Below the pieces are notes generated by a model. It did not search any database, was not told the origin of the DNA, and saw nothing but the letters and a program-made list of their open reading frames with translations. Source: Streptomyces griseoluteus (GTDB taxonomy: Bacteria; Actinomycetota; Actinomycetes; Streptomycetales; Streptomycetaceae). From it: a stretch of DNA of 64,000 nt. Positions 33,943 through 42,400 of the stretch are shown piece after piece. Both the position numbers and the translations under genes were made by a program. How positions within the stretch are numbered: position 1 is the stretch's first letter; each line of letters starts with the position of its first letter. The stretch lies in NCBI GenBank assembly GCA_000717735.1, contig JOBE01000013.1:124001-188000 (forward strand), given 5' to 3'.

Positions 33943-34509
33943 TCAGTGGACCCAGTTCTTCAACGGCTCCGTGTCCAGCTCCATCCCCACCGGTTCCGGC
34001 AGCGTGACCGTCTTGCCGAAGGGCACCGTCACGACCATCTCGTACCGCTCGCCATCCGGCTGGGAGTGCACCTTGACCTCGCCGGCGGTCCTGTCGATCA
34101 GCAGGTAGACGGGGATCCCGGTCTCGGCGTAGGCACGCGGCTTCTCCACCCGGTCGCGCCGCCCGGTGTCCGAGTCGCCGGAGGTGACCTCGACGGTCAT
34201 CAGGACCCCGTCGGGGTCGGCCCACTCCCCCTGCCCCACGAAGGCGTCGAGCGGCACGAGGCAACCGTCAGGGCGGGCGTTGCCCTTGCGGTACTTCTCG
34301 ACGCGGAGGCCCTGGTCGGGATAGAGCCACCAACCGGCGTCGGCCTGAATGCACAGCCTTGTGAGCCAGGCAATGATCCGTCCGTGGTCACCATCCGGCA
34401 ACGCCTTCTCCTCGATCTTCCCGTTGATGAACTCAAGGCGCAGGGATTCGTCCACACGTTCGCCAAGGCGGGCGAGTTCCTCGAACGCCTCCTGCGTCAG
34501 AACGCTCAC
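33943..34509 (-). CDS. Uma2 family restriction-endonuclease-like protein
   Basis: 188 residues from GTG 34509, selected because GGAGGAG lies six bases upstream; an ATG at 34590 has no such site. The PD-(D/E)xK core is read from LRLEFINGKIEE, NARPDGCLVPLDAF, LMTVEVTSGDSDTGRRDRVEKPRAYAETG and VYLLIDRTAGEV. Uma2/DUF820 proteins are abundant in streptomycetes and their role is unsettled. A second, frameshifted member lies at 37.2 kb. Confidence 0.88.
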   Translation of the reverse strand: MSVLTQEAFEELARLGERVDESLRLEFINGKIEEKALPDGDHGRIIAWLTRLCIQADAGWWLYPDQGLRVEKYRKGNARPDGCLVPLDAFVGQGEWADPDGVLMTVEVTSGDSDTGRRDRVEKPRAYAETGIPVYLLIDRTAGEVKVHSQPDGERYEMVVTVPFGKTVTLPEPVGMELDTEPLKNWVH

Positions 34510-34611
34510 GGCAGACTCCTCCTGGATCGGTGGTGCCTTCCACGGTACGTGTTTCCCTCGGCCCACGGCCGGGTTCGTAGCAGTCGCCATTGCGGCAGCG
34601 TGGCATATGCC

Positions 34612-34642
34612 AAGAGCCCGGGATCGAGAGATCCGGGCTCTT
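34612..34642. terminator. Hairpin between the DUF397 and Uma2 genes
   Basis: AAGAGCCCGG (34612-34621) and CCGGGCTCTT (34633-34642) form a 10-bp perfect stem around an 11-base loop. It lies 34 bases after the DUF397 stop and can end that minus-strand transcript. Confidence 0.7.
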
Positions 34643-34675
34643 CACACGTGTGGGTTACGGAGGGGCGTGGCGGGG

Positions 34676-34942
34676 TCAGCCGATCGTCGCGTACGAGACG
34701 AAGCCCGCCCAGGCGCCGGGCATGAACGCGAGCTGCGGACCGTCGACGCACTTGGAGTCACGGACGTGGACCGTGCCGGGGGCTGCGGCGACCTCGACGC
34801 AGGAGTCGCCCTCGCTGCTGCTGCTGTAGCTGCTCTTGCGCCAGGCGACGTCGATGCAGGACTCACCGTCGGTGCCGCCGCTGTAGCTGCTCTTGAACCA
34901 CGCCAGTTCGGAGGCGTCCCCGGCTGAGGCCTTGTGGATCAT
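34676..34942 (-). CDS. DUF397 family small protein with duplicated SSYS segment
   Basis: 88 residues. The DUF397 pattern W-x-K-S-S-Y-S-x-x-x-G-x-x-C-x-E/D-V is present twice (AWFKSSYSGGTDGESCIDV and WRKSSYSSSSEGDSCVEV), then VHVRDSKCVDGP. Such proteins are partners of XRE-DUF5753 regulators in WhiJ-type loci that affect streptomycete development. The start overlaps the DUF5753 stop by four bases. Confidence 0.93.
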   Translation of the reverse strand: MIHKASAGDASELAWFKSSYSGGTDGESCIDVAWRKSSYSSSSEGDSCVEVAAAPGTVHVRDSKCVDGPQLAFMPGAWAGFVSYATIG

Positions 34943-35532
34943 GTCTCTCCCAGCAGTTGCTCAATGAAGGCCAGCGACTCCCTCGGCGAGAAAGCCTGCG
35001 CCCGGATGGTGCCATATCGCAGCTCAAGGATGCGAAGCTGCTTGGGATCGGTGATCGGCGGCCCGCTGAACGCACCGTCGGAGCGCCTCACCGCCGTACC
35101 GTCCGGGAACTTCAGCAGTTCGATCCTGCCGTCCAGACCTGGGTGGGCCTCGGTGTTCGTCGGCATGATCTGAAGCGTGACGTTGCGCAACCGCCCCACC
35201 TCCAGCAGATGTTCGAGCTGCCGTCGCCACACCATTGTGCCTCCAACCTGTCGGCGCAGCGGTGCCTCTTCCAGCACGAAGTGGATCGACGGAGCAGGGT
35301 CCCGCTCGAAGACCGTCTGCCGGGCTAGGCGAGCGGCCACCATACGTTCCACATCGTCCGGAGAGTACGGAGGTTGCGCTGCCTCGATCACTGCCCGCGC
35401 ATGCTCCGGCGACTGCAACAGCCCAGCGATGATGTTGCACTCGTACACGCCGATCTCAACCGCTTTGGCTTCCAACTTCCCCAGCGCCCGGACCTTCTTC
35501 GGGTACCGGACCTTAGCCACGTCCTCCTTCAT
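34939..35532 (-). CDS. DUF5753 (WhiJ-like) regulator lacking its helix-turn-helix domain
   Basis: 197 residues, about 80 fewer than full-length WhiJ-like proteins. It carries the DUF5753 sensor region: YECNIIAGLLQSPEHARAVI, ERMVAARLARQTVFER, VLEEAPLRRQVGGTMVWRRQL, LQIMPTNTEAHPGL and RYGTIRAQAFSPRESL. The N-terminal XRE domain that should precede it is absent; the sequence there belongs to the divergent ATPase gene. The ATG at 35532 opposes the ATPase ATG at 35531. An ATG 12 bases upstream is possible. This is probably a 5'-truncated allele that cannot bind DNA by itself. Confidence 0.75.
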   Translation of the reverse strand: MKEDVAKVRYPKKVRALGKLEAKAVEIGVYECNIIAGLLQSPEHARAVIEAAQPPYSPDDVERMVAARLARQTVFERDPAPSIHFVLEEAPLRRQVGGTMVWRRQLEHLLEVGRLRNVTLQIMPTNTEAHPGLDGRIELLKFPDGTAVRRSDGAFSGPPITDPKQLRILELRYGTIRAQAFSPRESLAFIEQLLGET

Positions 35533-35992
35533 GGCCGAGAGCAACCCGCCCGCCCGTGACGTGAATCAGCAGCAGATCGCCCAAGTCCATTGCCCCACCA
35601 GTCACTTCAGCGTCCTCCTGTCGCCCACGCCACGCGGGGCACGGCTCGCCCGGCTGCTCGCCGCCGAGTGGATGCGAGATCACGAGGTCCCGTACGGCGT
35701 GAGGGAGGCGGCCACCCAAGTCGTCGCCGAGCTGGCGACGAACGCCGCCACGCACCGCCGGGTCGCCGGCCGGAGCTTCCGGCTCGCACTGCTCGGTCTC
35801 AACGGCGTCCTCCGCATCGAGGTGACGGACACCCGGGCCGAGGACCTCCCACGCGCCCAACCGCCCTGCCCCGAGGGCGACTCCGGCCGAGGACTGCTCC
35901 TGGTGGAGGCACTGGCCGACCGATGGGGCACGGCGCTCGGCCCCGCACCCAGGAAGACCGTATGGGCCGAACTGGACCTCCCACACCCCTGA
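35531..35992 (+). CDS. HATPase_c anti-sigma/serine-kinase-like protein (AbaA-type locus)
   Basis: 153 residues. The Bergerat ATP fold is read from the N box VVAELATNAATHR and the G box EGDSGRGLLLVEALADRWG. RsbW-like proteins of this type sit beside WhiJ/DUF397 pairs in streptomycetes. No ribosome binding site is visible at the chosen ATG, and a GTG about 30 bases inside is possible. Its start overlaps head-to-head with the DUF5753 gene, so the original promoter region seems lost or internal. Confidence 0.82.
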   Translation: MAESNPPARDVNQQQIAQVHCPTSHFSVLLSPTPRGARLARLLAAEWMRDHEVPYGVREAATQVVAELATNAATHRRVAGRSFRLALLGLNGVLRIEVTDTRAEDLPRAQPPCPEGDSGRGLLLVEALADRWGTALGPAPRKTVWAELDLPHP

Positions 35993-36288
35993 CCTGCGGA
36001 AACGCATCACGCACCGGATTCCGGAAACGTGGGCTTCGGTGAGGCGGGCGGTCTTCCCAAGGACAACCACGAGAGAGAAAGAAACCAACCAAGCCCCACC
36101 CCTCCCCCCGCTGAGGCAGCACTCACTCACTCGGGTGAAAAACACCAACACAGCTGGCTTTGGGGTGGGTTGGTTGATCTACGCTCTGCCCAGCTGGCAT
36201 ATGACCGCCAGGCCGACATACGTCGGCCCCCGCCGGGACGGCAATCCCAAGGCGAGGGCCTGACCACCAAGGAAGAAGCACCTTCCCG
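35993..36288. other. Non-coding stretch with promoter-like, less GC-rich sequence
   Basis: About 300 bases without a convincing gene. The middle (36060-36220) is visibly richer in A and T than the surroundings. It holds ATTCCGGAAAC near 36015, a palindromic TTCCGGAA core, and TTGGTTGATCTACG near 36170 that could belong to a promoter for the following HTH gene. AAGGAAG at 36269 is its possible ribosome binding site. Confidence 0.4.
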
Positions 36289-37167
36289 ATGGATACCCAG
36301 CACACTAACGTGCGCCCCTCCGCCCAGTCCCGTAACGGCGGGAAAAACCACCCCTCCCGGCGAACCGGGACGACGGCCACCCCCTGCGGCGGCGGCGTCA
36401 CCCACGACAACGCCCGCCACACCACCCGCTTCACAGTGGTCGGCAACCACCTCACCCAGCACGCGGAGTTGTCGCTGACGGCCATCGGCCTGTCCGCGCA
36501 CATCCAGTCGCTGCCCAGTGGGGCGCCCGTCGACATCAAGAGCCTCGCCGACCGGTTCCCCGAGGGGAGGACCCGGATCGCCGCCGCACTGCGCGAGCTG
36601 GAGACCCACGGCTATCTGCGCCGTACGCGCGAGCGTACGGAGGACGGGCGCATGGTCACCCGTACGGTCTCCTGCAACCAGCCGGGCCGGACCGGCGCGA
36701 CGGAGGAGCCGAAGCCGCCGCGCCCGGGCCGCCGGGAGGCCAAGCCGCCGCCGCGCCGCGCCCTACCCGCCGTGCCGCAGCCGGCGTACCCGGCCCCCGA
36801 CCTCCTCCAGACCGCCCTGGGGGTCCTCTCAGGCCTCCGCCGCACCGATCCCCGGCTCCTGATCTCGGCCACGGACGCCGAACACCTGGTACCGGGGGTC
36901 GCCGCCTGGCTGGAGCGGGACCTCACCCCCGAGGCAGTCCACGACGCCCTGACGGCGGACCTGCCGCCGGAGCCCCTGCACCGCCCGGCCGCGCTCCTCG
37001 CCCACCGCCTCGCCGCCAAACTGCCGCCCTTGCCGCCGTTCCGCCCGCCCGAGGCCCCGGCCACCCGGCACCCCCTCCAGAACTGCGACACCTGCGACCG
37101 CGCCTACCGCGCCCCCGAACCCGGCACCTGCGGCGCGTGCCGTTCCGATCACGCGGGATCCGCCTAG
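36289..37167 (+). CDS. Winged-helix DNA-binding protein with C-terminal zinc knuckle
   Basis: 292 residues. Residues about 45-130 form a winged helix of replication-initiator/MarR type (LTAIGLSAHIQSLPSG, VDIKSLADRFPEGRTRIAAALRELETHGYLRRTRER). A Pro-rich linker and a helical region (LTPEAVHDALTADLP) follow. The end has paired Cys, CDTC and CGAC, a likely zinc site. This is a common streptomycete architecture often called helix-turn-helix domain protein; the target is unknown. Confidence 0.85.
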   Translation: MDTQHTNVRPSAQSRNGGKNHPSRRTGTTATPCGGGVTHDNARHTTRFTVVGNHLTQHAELSLTAIGLSAHIQSLPSGAPVDIKSLADRFPEGRTRIAAALRELETHGYLRRTRERTEDGRMVTRTVSCNQPGRTGATEEPKPPRPGRREAKPPPRRALPAVPQPAYPAPDLLQTALGVLSGLRRTDPRLLISATDAEHLVPGVAAWLERDLTPEAVHDALTADLPPEPLHRPAALLAHRLAAKLPPLPPFRPPEAPATRHPLQNCDTCDRAYRAPEPGTCGACRSDHAGSA

Positions 37168-37219
37168 CATGGACGTGACGATCCTTGCCCCTGGGCACAG
37201 ACGACGAGGAGCGAGCGCC

Positions 37220-37830
37220 ATGACCATCGCCCCGGACGACGCACGACAGGCCGCCTCCCTCCGGTACCGGGCCATGCGGGACTTCGTCCAGTCCATGGAC
37301 GACACCGTGCCCGGCAAATTCGAGGTCACAAAGGAAGGGATCGTTCACGACACGGGGGCGCCCGTCGGCCCGCACGAACTGACCACTGTGCACCTCCGCA
37401 GACGCCTTGAGAAGGTGATGCCGGAGGAGATCGTGGCCCACACGGCGAACCCGACGTCGAGGATGCTTCCGAAGGCATCATGCGTCGGCCCGATGTGATG
37501 GTGATCGCCCTCGCGGACATGGACGTCCCTGGCTCTTTCGACCCCCGCACGCTCTTCGCCGCCATCGACGTCGTTTCCCGCTCCAACCCGGACAACGACT
37601 GGGTGGGCAAGGTGCGGGACAACGCCCTGATCGGCGTGCCCGTCTACGCGGTCTTCGACCCCCGCACCGGCACCGGAGCCGTCCTCACCGACATCCACCC
37701 CACGCCCGACGGCCCCCGCTACGCGACCCGCAAGGACTTCGTCTACGGCGAGGACGTCACCATCGCCGAATGGACCATCTCGACGGAGGACCTGCCGCGT
37801 TACGGAAGCGACCCTGGCGAACAGCCCTGA
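37220..37830 (+). pseudogene. Uma2 family gene broken by a single-base deletion
   Basis: ATG at 37220 behind GAGGAG opens a Uma2 N-terminus (DFVQSMDDTVPGKFEVTKEG, HLRRRLEKVMPEEIVAHTANP). From about 37453 the homologous continuation (VEDASEGIMRRPDVMVIALA, NPDNDWVGKVRDNALIGVPVYAVFDPRTG) lies in another frame and runs to 37830. Restoring one G in CCCGACGTC would give NPDVEDASEG and join the frames, as in intact family members. The first frame as it stands ends at 37498. Real mutation and sequencing error cannot be told apart here. Confidence 0.8.
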
Positions 37831-37853
37831 GCCACACAAAGGGCTCGGGGTAG

Positions 37854-38069
37854 CCGCCCTGCCCAAGACTCCGGGACGAAGGCCGCACCGATGGCCGCGC
37901 CCAGGCCGGCATCGACGCCATACCGCTGCTCCTGGAGCAGCGCGGCCCCGACGTGCCCGGCGACGTCCGCGCCCGCGTCACGAGCTGCGACGACCCCGAG
38001 ACGCTGCGCCGGTGGCTGGCACCCGCCGTCACGGCCGCCTCGGCCGAGGAGATCTTCGCGAAGGAGTAG
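37854..38069 (+). pseudogene. C-terminal fragment of an Rpn-like (PD-(D/E)xK transposase-family) protein
   Basis: An open stretch without its own start encodes EGRTDGRAQAGIDAIPLLLE, then VRARVTSCDDPETLRRWL and ends SAEEIFAKE. This is the typical tail of Rpn/YadA-unrelated DUF4351-like proteins in streptomycetes, where a G-x-A-x-G region precedes LERRGI-VPxxVRxRI. An in-frame TAG at 37851 blocks any extension, so only the last 65 or so codons remain. It follows the frameshifted Uma2 gene directly. Confidence 0.6.
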
Positions 38070-38253
38070 TGCCAGCGGGGAGTACGGAAAGGGCCCGGGG
38101 ACGACGTCCGTTCCCGGCTCTCGCGCGTCGCCAGACCCCGATCCGCAGGCGGTTCACCGGCGCGTTTCGGCGCATTGCCGATCATCTCACCGACGTGACG
38201 AATCGGACCTTTGTTCGTTGCTCACGTGAACGGTCGCATGGCAGCATGCCTGG

Positions 38254-38811
38254 GTGAATGAGGACGGGGACGACATAGCGGAGCCGCAACGGGTGGCGAG
38301 GCTTGCGGACTTGGCGGGCGAGCCGGCTCCCGTGGCCGTACCGGAGGCGGGGGCCGCTCCGGAGAACCCGACCGCGCGGGCGGTACCGGATCCCGAGGGC
38401 GGCGGCGAAGTCGCGTCGGCGCGTCGGGAGTTTGCGCGTTTGCTGGGGGAGTTTCGGCGTACCGCCGTGCTGGTGCCGTTCGATGCCCAGGAAAGTCTGT
38501 GGACCGCCGACTTCGGCGGCGTGCGGTGGATCTGCGCCTTCTCGGACGAGGAGGCGCTGGCGCGGTTCGCCGTGGCACGGGGAGAAGCGGGGCGCGAGTG
38601 GGCGTACCGCACGGTCCTGGGTGCGCGGCTGCTCGATGTGATGGTGCCGATGCTGCCCGGCCCTGGTGGGGTCGCCCTGGACGCGGGCAGTGCGGACGGG
38701 GCGCTGTTTCCGCCGGTGGCGGGCATCGTCCCGGACGCGGTGGCCGTGGATCTCACGGAGACGGGGACGGGAACGGGGACGGGGACCGAAACGGGGGCGG
38801 GGACGCGATGA
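38254..38811 (+). CDS. SseB-like protein, first gene of the RHS toxin operon
   Basis: 185 residues from GTG. After a Pro/Ala/Glu-rich head, residues about 60-165 resemble the SseB domain: FARLLGEFRRTAVLVPFDAQ, DFGGVRWICAFSDEEALARFA, RTVLGARLLDVMVP and VALDAGSADGALFPP. SseB-like proteins recur beside WxG and toxin genes of actinobacteria and may act as chaperones or adaptors; that role is inferred. The end overlaps the next gene by four bases (ATGA). The C-terminal Gly-Thr run comes from a hexamer DNA repeat. Confidence 0.8.
   Translation: MNEDGDDIAEPQRVARLADLAGEPAPVAVPEAGAAPENPTARAVPDPEGGGEVASARREFARLLGEFRRTAVLVPFDAQESLWTADFGGVRWICAFSDEEALARFAVARGEAGREWAYRTVLGARLLDVMVPMLPGPGGVALDAGSADGALFPPVAGIVPDAVAVDLTETGTGTGTGTETGAGTR
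38761..38806 (+). repeat. ACGGGG-type hexamer microsatellite
   Basis: Imperfect repeats of ACGGGG/ACGGGA run through the last codons of the SseB-like gene and encode T-G-T-G-T-G-T-E-T-G. Slippage here could shift the frame into the overlapping next gene. Confidence 0.75.
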
Positions 38812-39455
38812 GTGGGAACGAACCTGATCTCGCCGCGCCGGCGGCGGCGCTCGCGGAGATAGCGAAGGGCATCGACCTGGCGCATGCCGAGCTGAAGGAT
38901 CTCGGCATGATCGGCGAGGCGTCGGCGGGCCGCGGATTCTCCGATCTCGGCCTGTCAGGACTGGAGTTGGGACACGGCGGTCTGACGTCGGAGTTCGAGA
39001 CGTTCTGCGACCGGTGGGAGTGGGGCGTCCGTTCCCTGACGCTGCAGGGGAACGGTTTCGCGCAGGCGGTCGGCCTGTCGGCGGGCTCGTTCGCCGAGCA
39101 GGAGCAGTACATCAAGGACTCGATCAAGATCGGCGTGAACTCGCTGAACGGCAACCCGCACCTGTCCGAGGACGAGGTCAAGCAGATGCGCTGGGACACC
39201 ATCCGCGACCAGCACATGTGGTCAAACCCGGACTGGAGCCCCGAGTCGGCCATCAAGGCTCAGCACGAGGTCGAGCAGACCTGGCGGAACACCGGCTACG
39301 ACGTCATGGACTCGGGCCTCGACGCGATGGAGCGTTCCGGAGCGATCGACCCGACGGAGCGCGACCGCATGGACGAGCGGCTCAAGAACGACCTCGACCC
39401 TGATCAGGGGACCGTCGAACAGGCCGAGCAGCCGCGCTGGGGGGAGAGCCGCTGA
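38808..39455 (+). CDS. Helical WxG-like protein of the RHS operon
   Basis: 215 residues, soluble and mostly helical. It begins MSGNEPDLAAPAAALAEIAKG and carries RWEWGVRSLTLQGNGFAQAV, an ESAT-6/WXG100-like hairpin turn near residue 73. HLSEDEVKQMRWDTIRDQH and an acidic tail follow. Such proteins pair with T7SS-type substrates. The stop overlaps the RHS start by one base (TGATG), so the two are coupled. Confidence 0.78.
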   Translation: MSGNEPDLAAPAAALAEIAKGIDLAHAELKDLGMIGEASAGRGFSDLGLSGLELGHGGLTSEFETFCDRWEWGVRSLTLQGNGFAQAVGLSAGSFAEQEQYIKDSIKIGVNSLNGNPHLSEDEVKQMRWDTIRDQHMWSNPDWSPESAIKAQHEVEQTWRNTGYDVMDSGLDAMERSGAIDPTERDRMDERLKNDLDPDQGTVEQAEQPRWGESR

Positions 39456-42400
39456 TGGTGGACTTCGGGGGTCTGCTCGACAAGGGCATCGACAAGTTCG
39501 GTGACGTCGTCGACAAGGGCAAGGAGGTCGTCGGCGAGGTCGTCGACGAGGGGACCGACAAGGTCGGCCAGGGTCTGAACCACCTGGGCGCGCACGAGTG
39601 GGCGGACGCGGTCGAGGACTGGGGCGACGGGGCCGCCTCCTCGCTCGGCGCGGAGGTCGGGGAGCAGCAGCTCGGGCAGACCGAGGAGGCGAACGAGCTC
39701 GTCCACGGCAAGCCGGAGAAGATCGCCGAGACGGTGAAGAACCTCCGGGACTTCCAGAAGGCGTTCGACCTCGTCGGCAGCGGAATGAAGAAGCTGGACT
39801 CCGGCCACTGGAAGGGCGAGGCGGCCGACGCGTTCCGCGAGAAGTTCGCGACCCTGCCGACGGACTGGCTGCACGCGGCGGACGCGATGGAGAACGCGGC
39901 CAACGCCCTTGAGACGTACTCCAAGGCGGTCGTGAGCGCGCAGGGCAAAGCGCGCGAGGCGATAGCGCTGTACAAGGAGGGCGAGCAGGCATCGAAGTCG
40001 GCCGTCGACTCGTACAACAAGAAGGTCGACGCCTACAACGCGGCGCGCACCGGCGACAGTCCGCTCCCGGACCCGGGGACGTTCACCGACCCCGGCAAGG
40101 CCAAGCGGCAGCGTGCCCGGGAGATCCTGAACGACGCGCGCACGGCGCGTAACGAGGCCGGGGAGACAGCCAGGAACGCGGTCCGGGCCGCGCTCGCGCA
40201 CGCGCCGAAGGAGCCGACTGGCCGCGAGCGGGCCAAGGCGGAGCTGATGGACTTCAGCCTGAGCCAGAGCATCGAGCTGGCCCACTTCGGCGGCGGAGTC
40301 ATCAAGGGCGGCGCCGGGCTGATCAACTTCGTCCGGTCGGTGAACCCGACGGACCCGTACAACCTGACCCACCCCATGGACTACTACAAGGGCGTCAACA
40401 TGACGCTCGCCGGCCTGGTGTCCACGGTGGCGAACCCGGACCGGGCCCTGAAGAACGCCTGGGAGGCGGCGAAGGGCGACCCGTCGGAGTTCCTCGGCAG
40501 ACTCGTCCCCGAGCTGCTCGGGACGAAGGGCGCGGGGCTGGTGCGGGGCGGTCTGCGCGCCGGTCTGAACGGCACCAAGGGCCTGCCGGACGGCACTAAG
40601 CCGCCCGGCAGCCGCGGGGACCACGAGAAGAACCCGGACAACAACAGCAACCAGTGCCGCAAGAACGTGTGCGACGGCGACCCGGTGGACATGGCGTCCG
40701 GCCGTGTCCTACTGCCGCAGACGGACGTCGCCCTCCCGGGGTCGCTTCCGCTCGTCTTCCAGCGCACCTTCGACTCCTCGCGCCGCTCGGGACGCTGGTT
40801 CGGCCCGACGTGGTCGTCGACGGTGGACCAGCGCCTGGAGATCGACTCCGAGGGCGTGGTCTTCAGCTGTGACGAGGGGAGCCTCCTCGCGTACACGCAT
40901 CCGGCCCCCGGCGTCCCGGTCATGCCCACGCACGGCCGGCAGTGGCCGCTGGACCGGGTCGGGGACGGCTACACGATCACCGACCCCGACACCGGCACGG
41001 TCCGGCACTTCGTCGACCACGGCGACGAACTCGCGCTCCTGGCCCAGATCGACGACCGCCACGGCCGCTGGATCGCCTTCGAGCACGATGCGGCGGGCGC
41101 CCCGACGGCGATCGTCCACCACGGCGGCTACCACCTGAAGCTCACCACGAGCGAAGGGCGAGTAACCGCCCTCCACCTCGCGGGAGCGGCAGCGGACGGA
41201 TCCGACCAGGAGATCCGGCGCTACGGGTACGCGGACGGCCACCTGACCGAGGTCACCAACTCCTCCGGCCGCCCCCTGCACTTCGGCTGCGACGGACACG
41301 GCCGCATCACATCGTGGACCGACACCAACGGAAGCCGCTTCGACTACGTCTACGACGACCGGGACCGCTGCACCTATCAGTCCGGGACCAACGGACACAT
41401 CGAGTCCCGTTTCACCTGGGACGACACCGATCCTGAGACCGGTCTCAGGACGACGTCCATCACCGATGGCCGGGGGCACACGAAGAGGTTCCTCGTCGAC
41501 GAGCGCTCCAGGGTCGTCGCCGAGATCGACCCCCTGGGGGCGGTCACCCGCTTCGCGTACGACCGCCACAACCGTCTGCTGTCCCGCACGGACCCGCTCG
41601 GCCACACAGCCCGTTCCGTCTTCGACGACGCGGGCCGGCTGATCGAGGTGATCCGTCCGGACGGTCGCAGTGTCCACGCCGAGCACAACGAACTCGGACT
41701 GCCGGTGTGGGTCAGGTACGCGGACGGGACCGTCGTGCGGCAGACGTACGACGAACACGGCAACCGCACCTCGTACACGGATGTCTCAGGGGTGACGGCT
41801 CGCTTCGTCTATGACGAGGTGGGGCACCTTGCCTCGATGATCGATCCGCTCGGTAACACGGTGCTGGTGCAATGTGACCGCGCCGGACTGCCGGTGGCGA
41901 TCACCGATCCGCTGGGCGCCGTCACACGGTACGAACGGGATGCCTTCGGTCGCCCTGTGGTGATCAGCGATCCGCTCGGAGCGGTGACCCGGGTGGAGTG
42001 GACCGTGGAAGGCCAGGCGGCCCGGCTGGTGGAGGCCGACGGCAGCAGCAGGACGTGGACGTACGACGGCGAGGGCAATGTGCTTTCGCACACCGATGCC
42101 ATCGGCGGGACCACACGCTTCGAATACACGGACTTCGACCTCCTGGCGGCGCGGACCGGCCCCGACGGCGTACGGTACGAGTTCCAGCATGACGCCCAGC
42201 TCCGGTTGACGCGGGTCGTCAACCCTCTGGGGCTGACCTGGGACTACGAGTACGACGGCGGGGGCCGGCTCGTGTCCGAGACCGACTTCGACGGGCGCAC
42301 GCTCCGTTACGCGTTCGATGCTGCCGGACGCCTCACCAGCCGCACCAACGGTCTCGGGCAGGTCATCCGGTACGAGCGCGACAGCATGGGTCACGTGGTC

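Noticed and set aside
37440..37500. Programmed ribosomal frameshift in the Uma2 gene
   Set aside because: No slippery heptamer or downstream pseudoknot-like structure is evident; a simple one-base loss explains it better.
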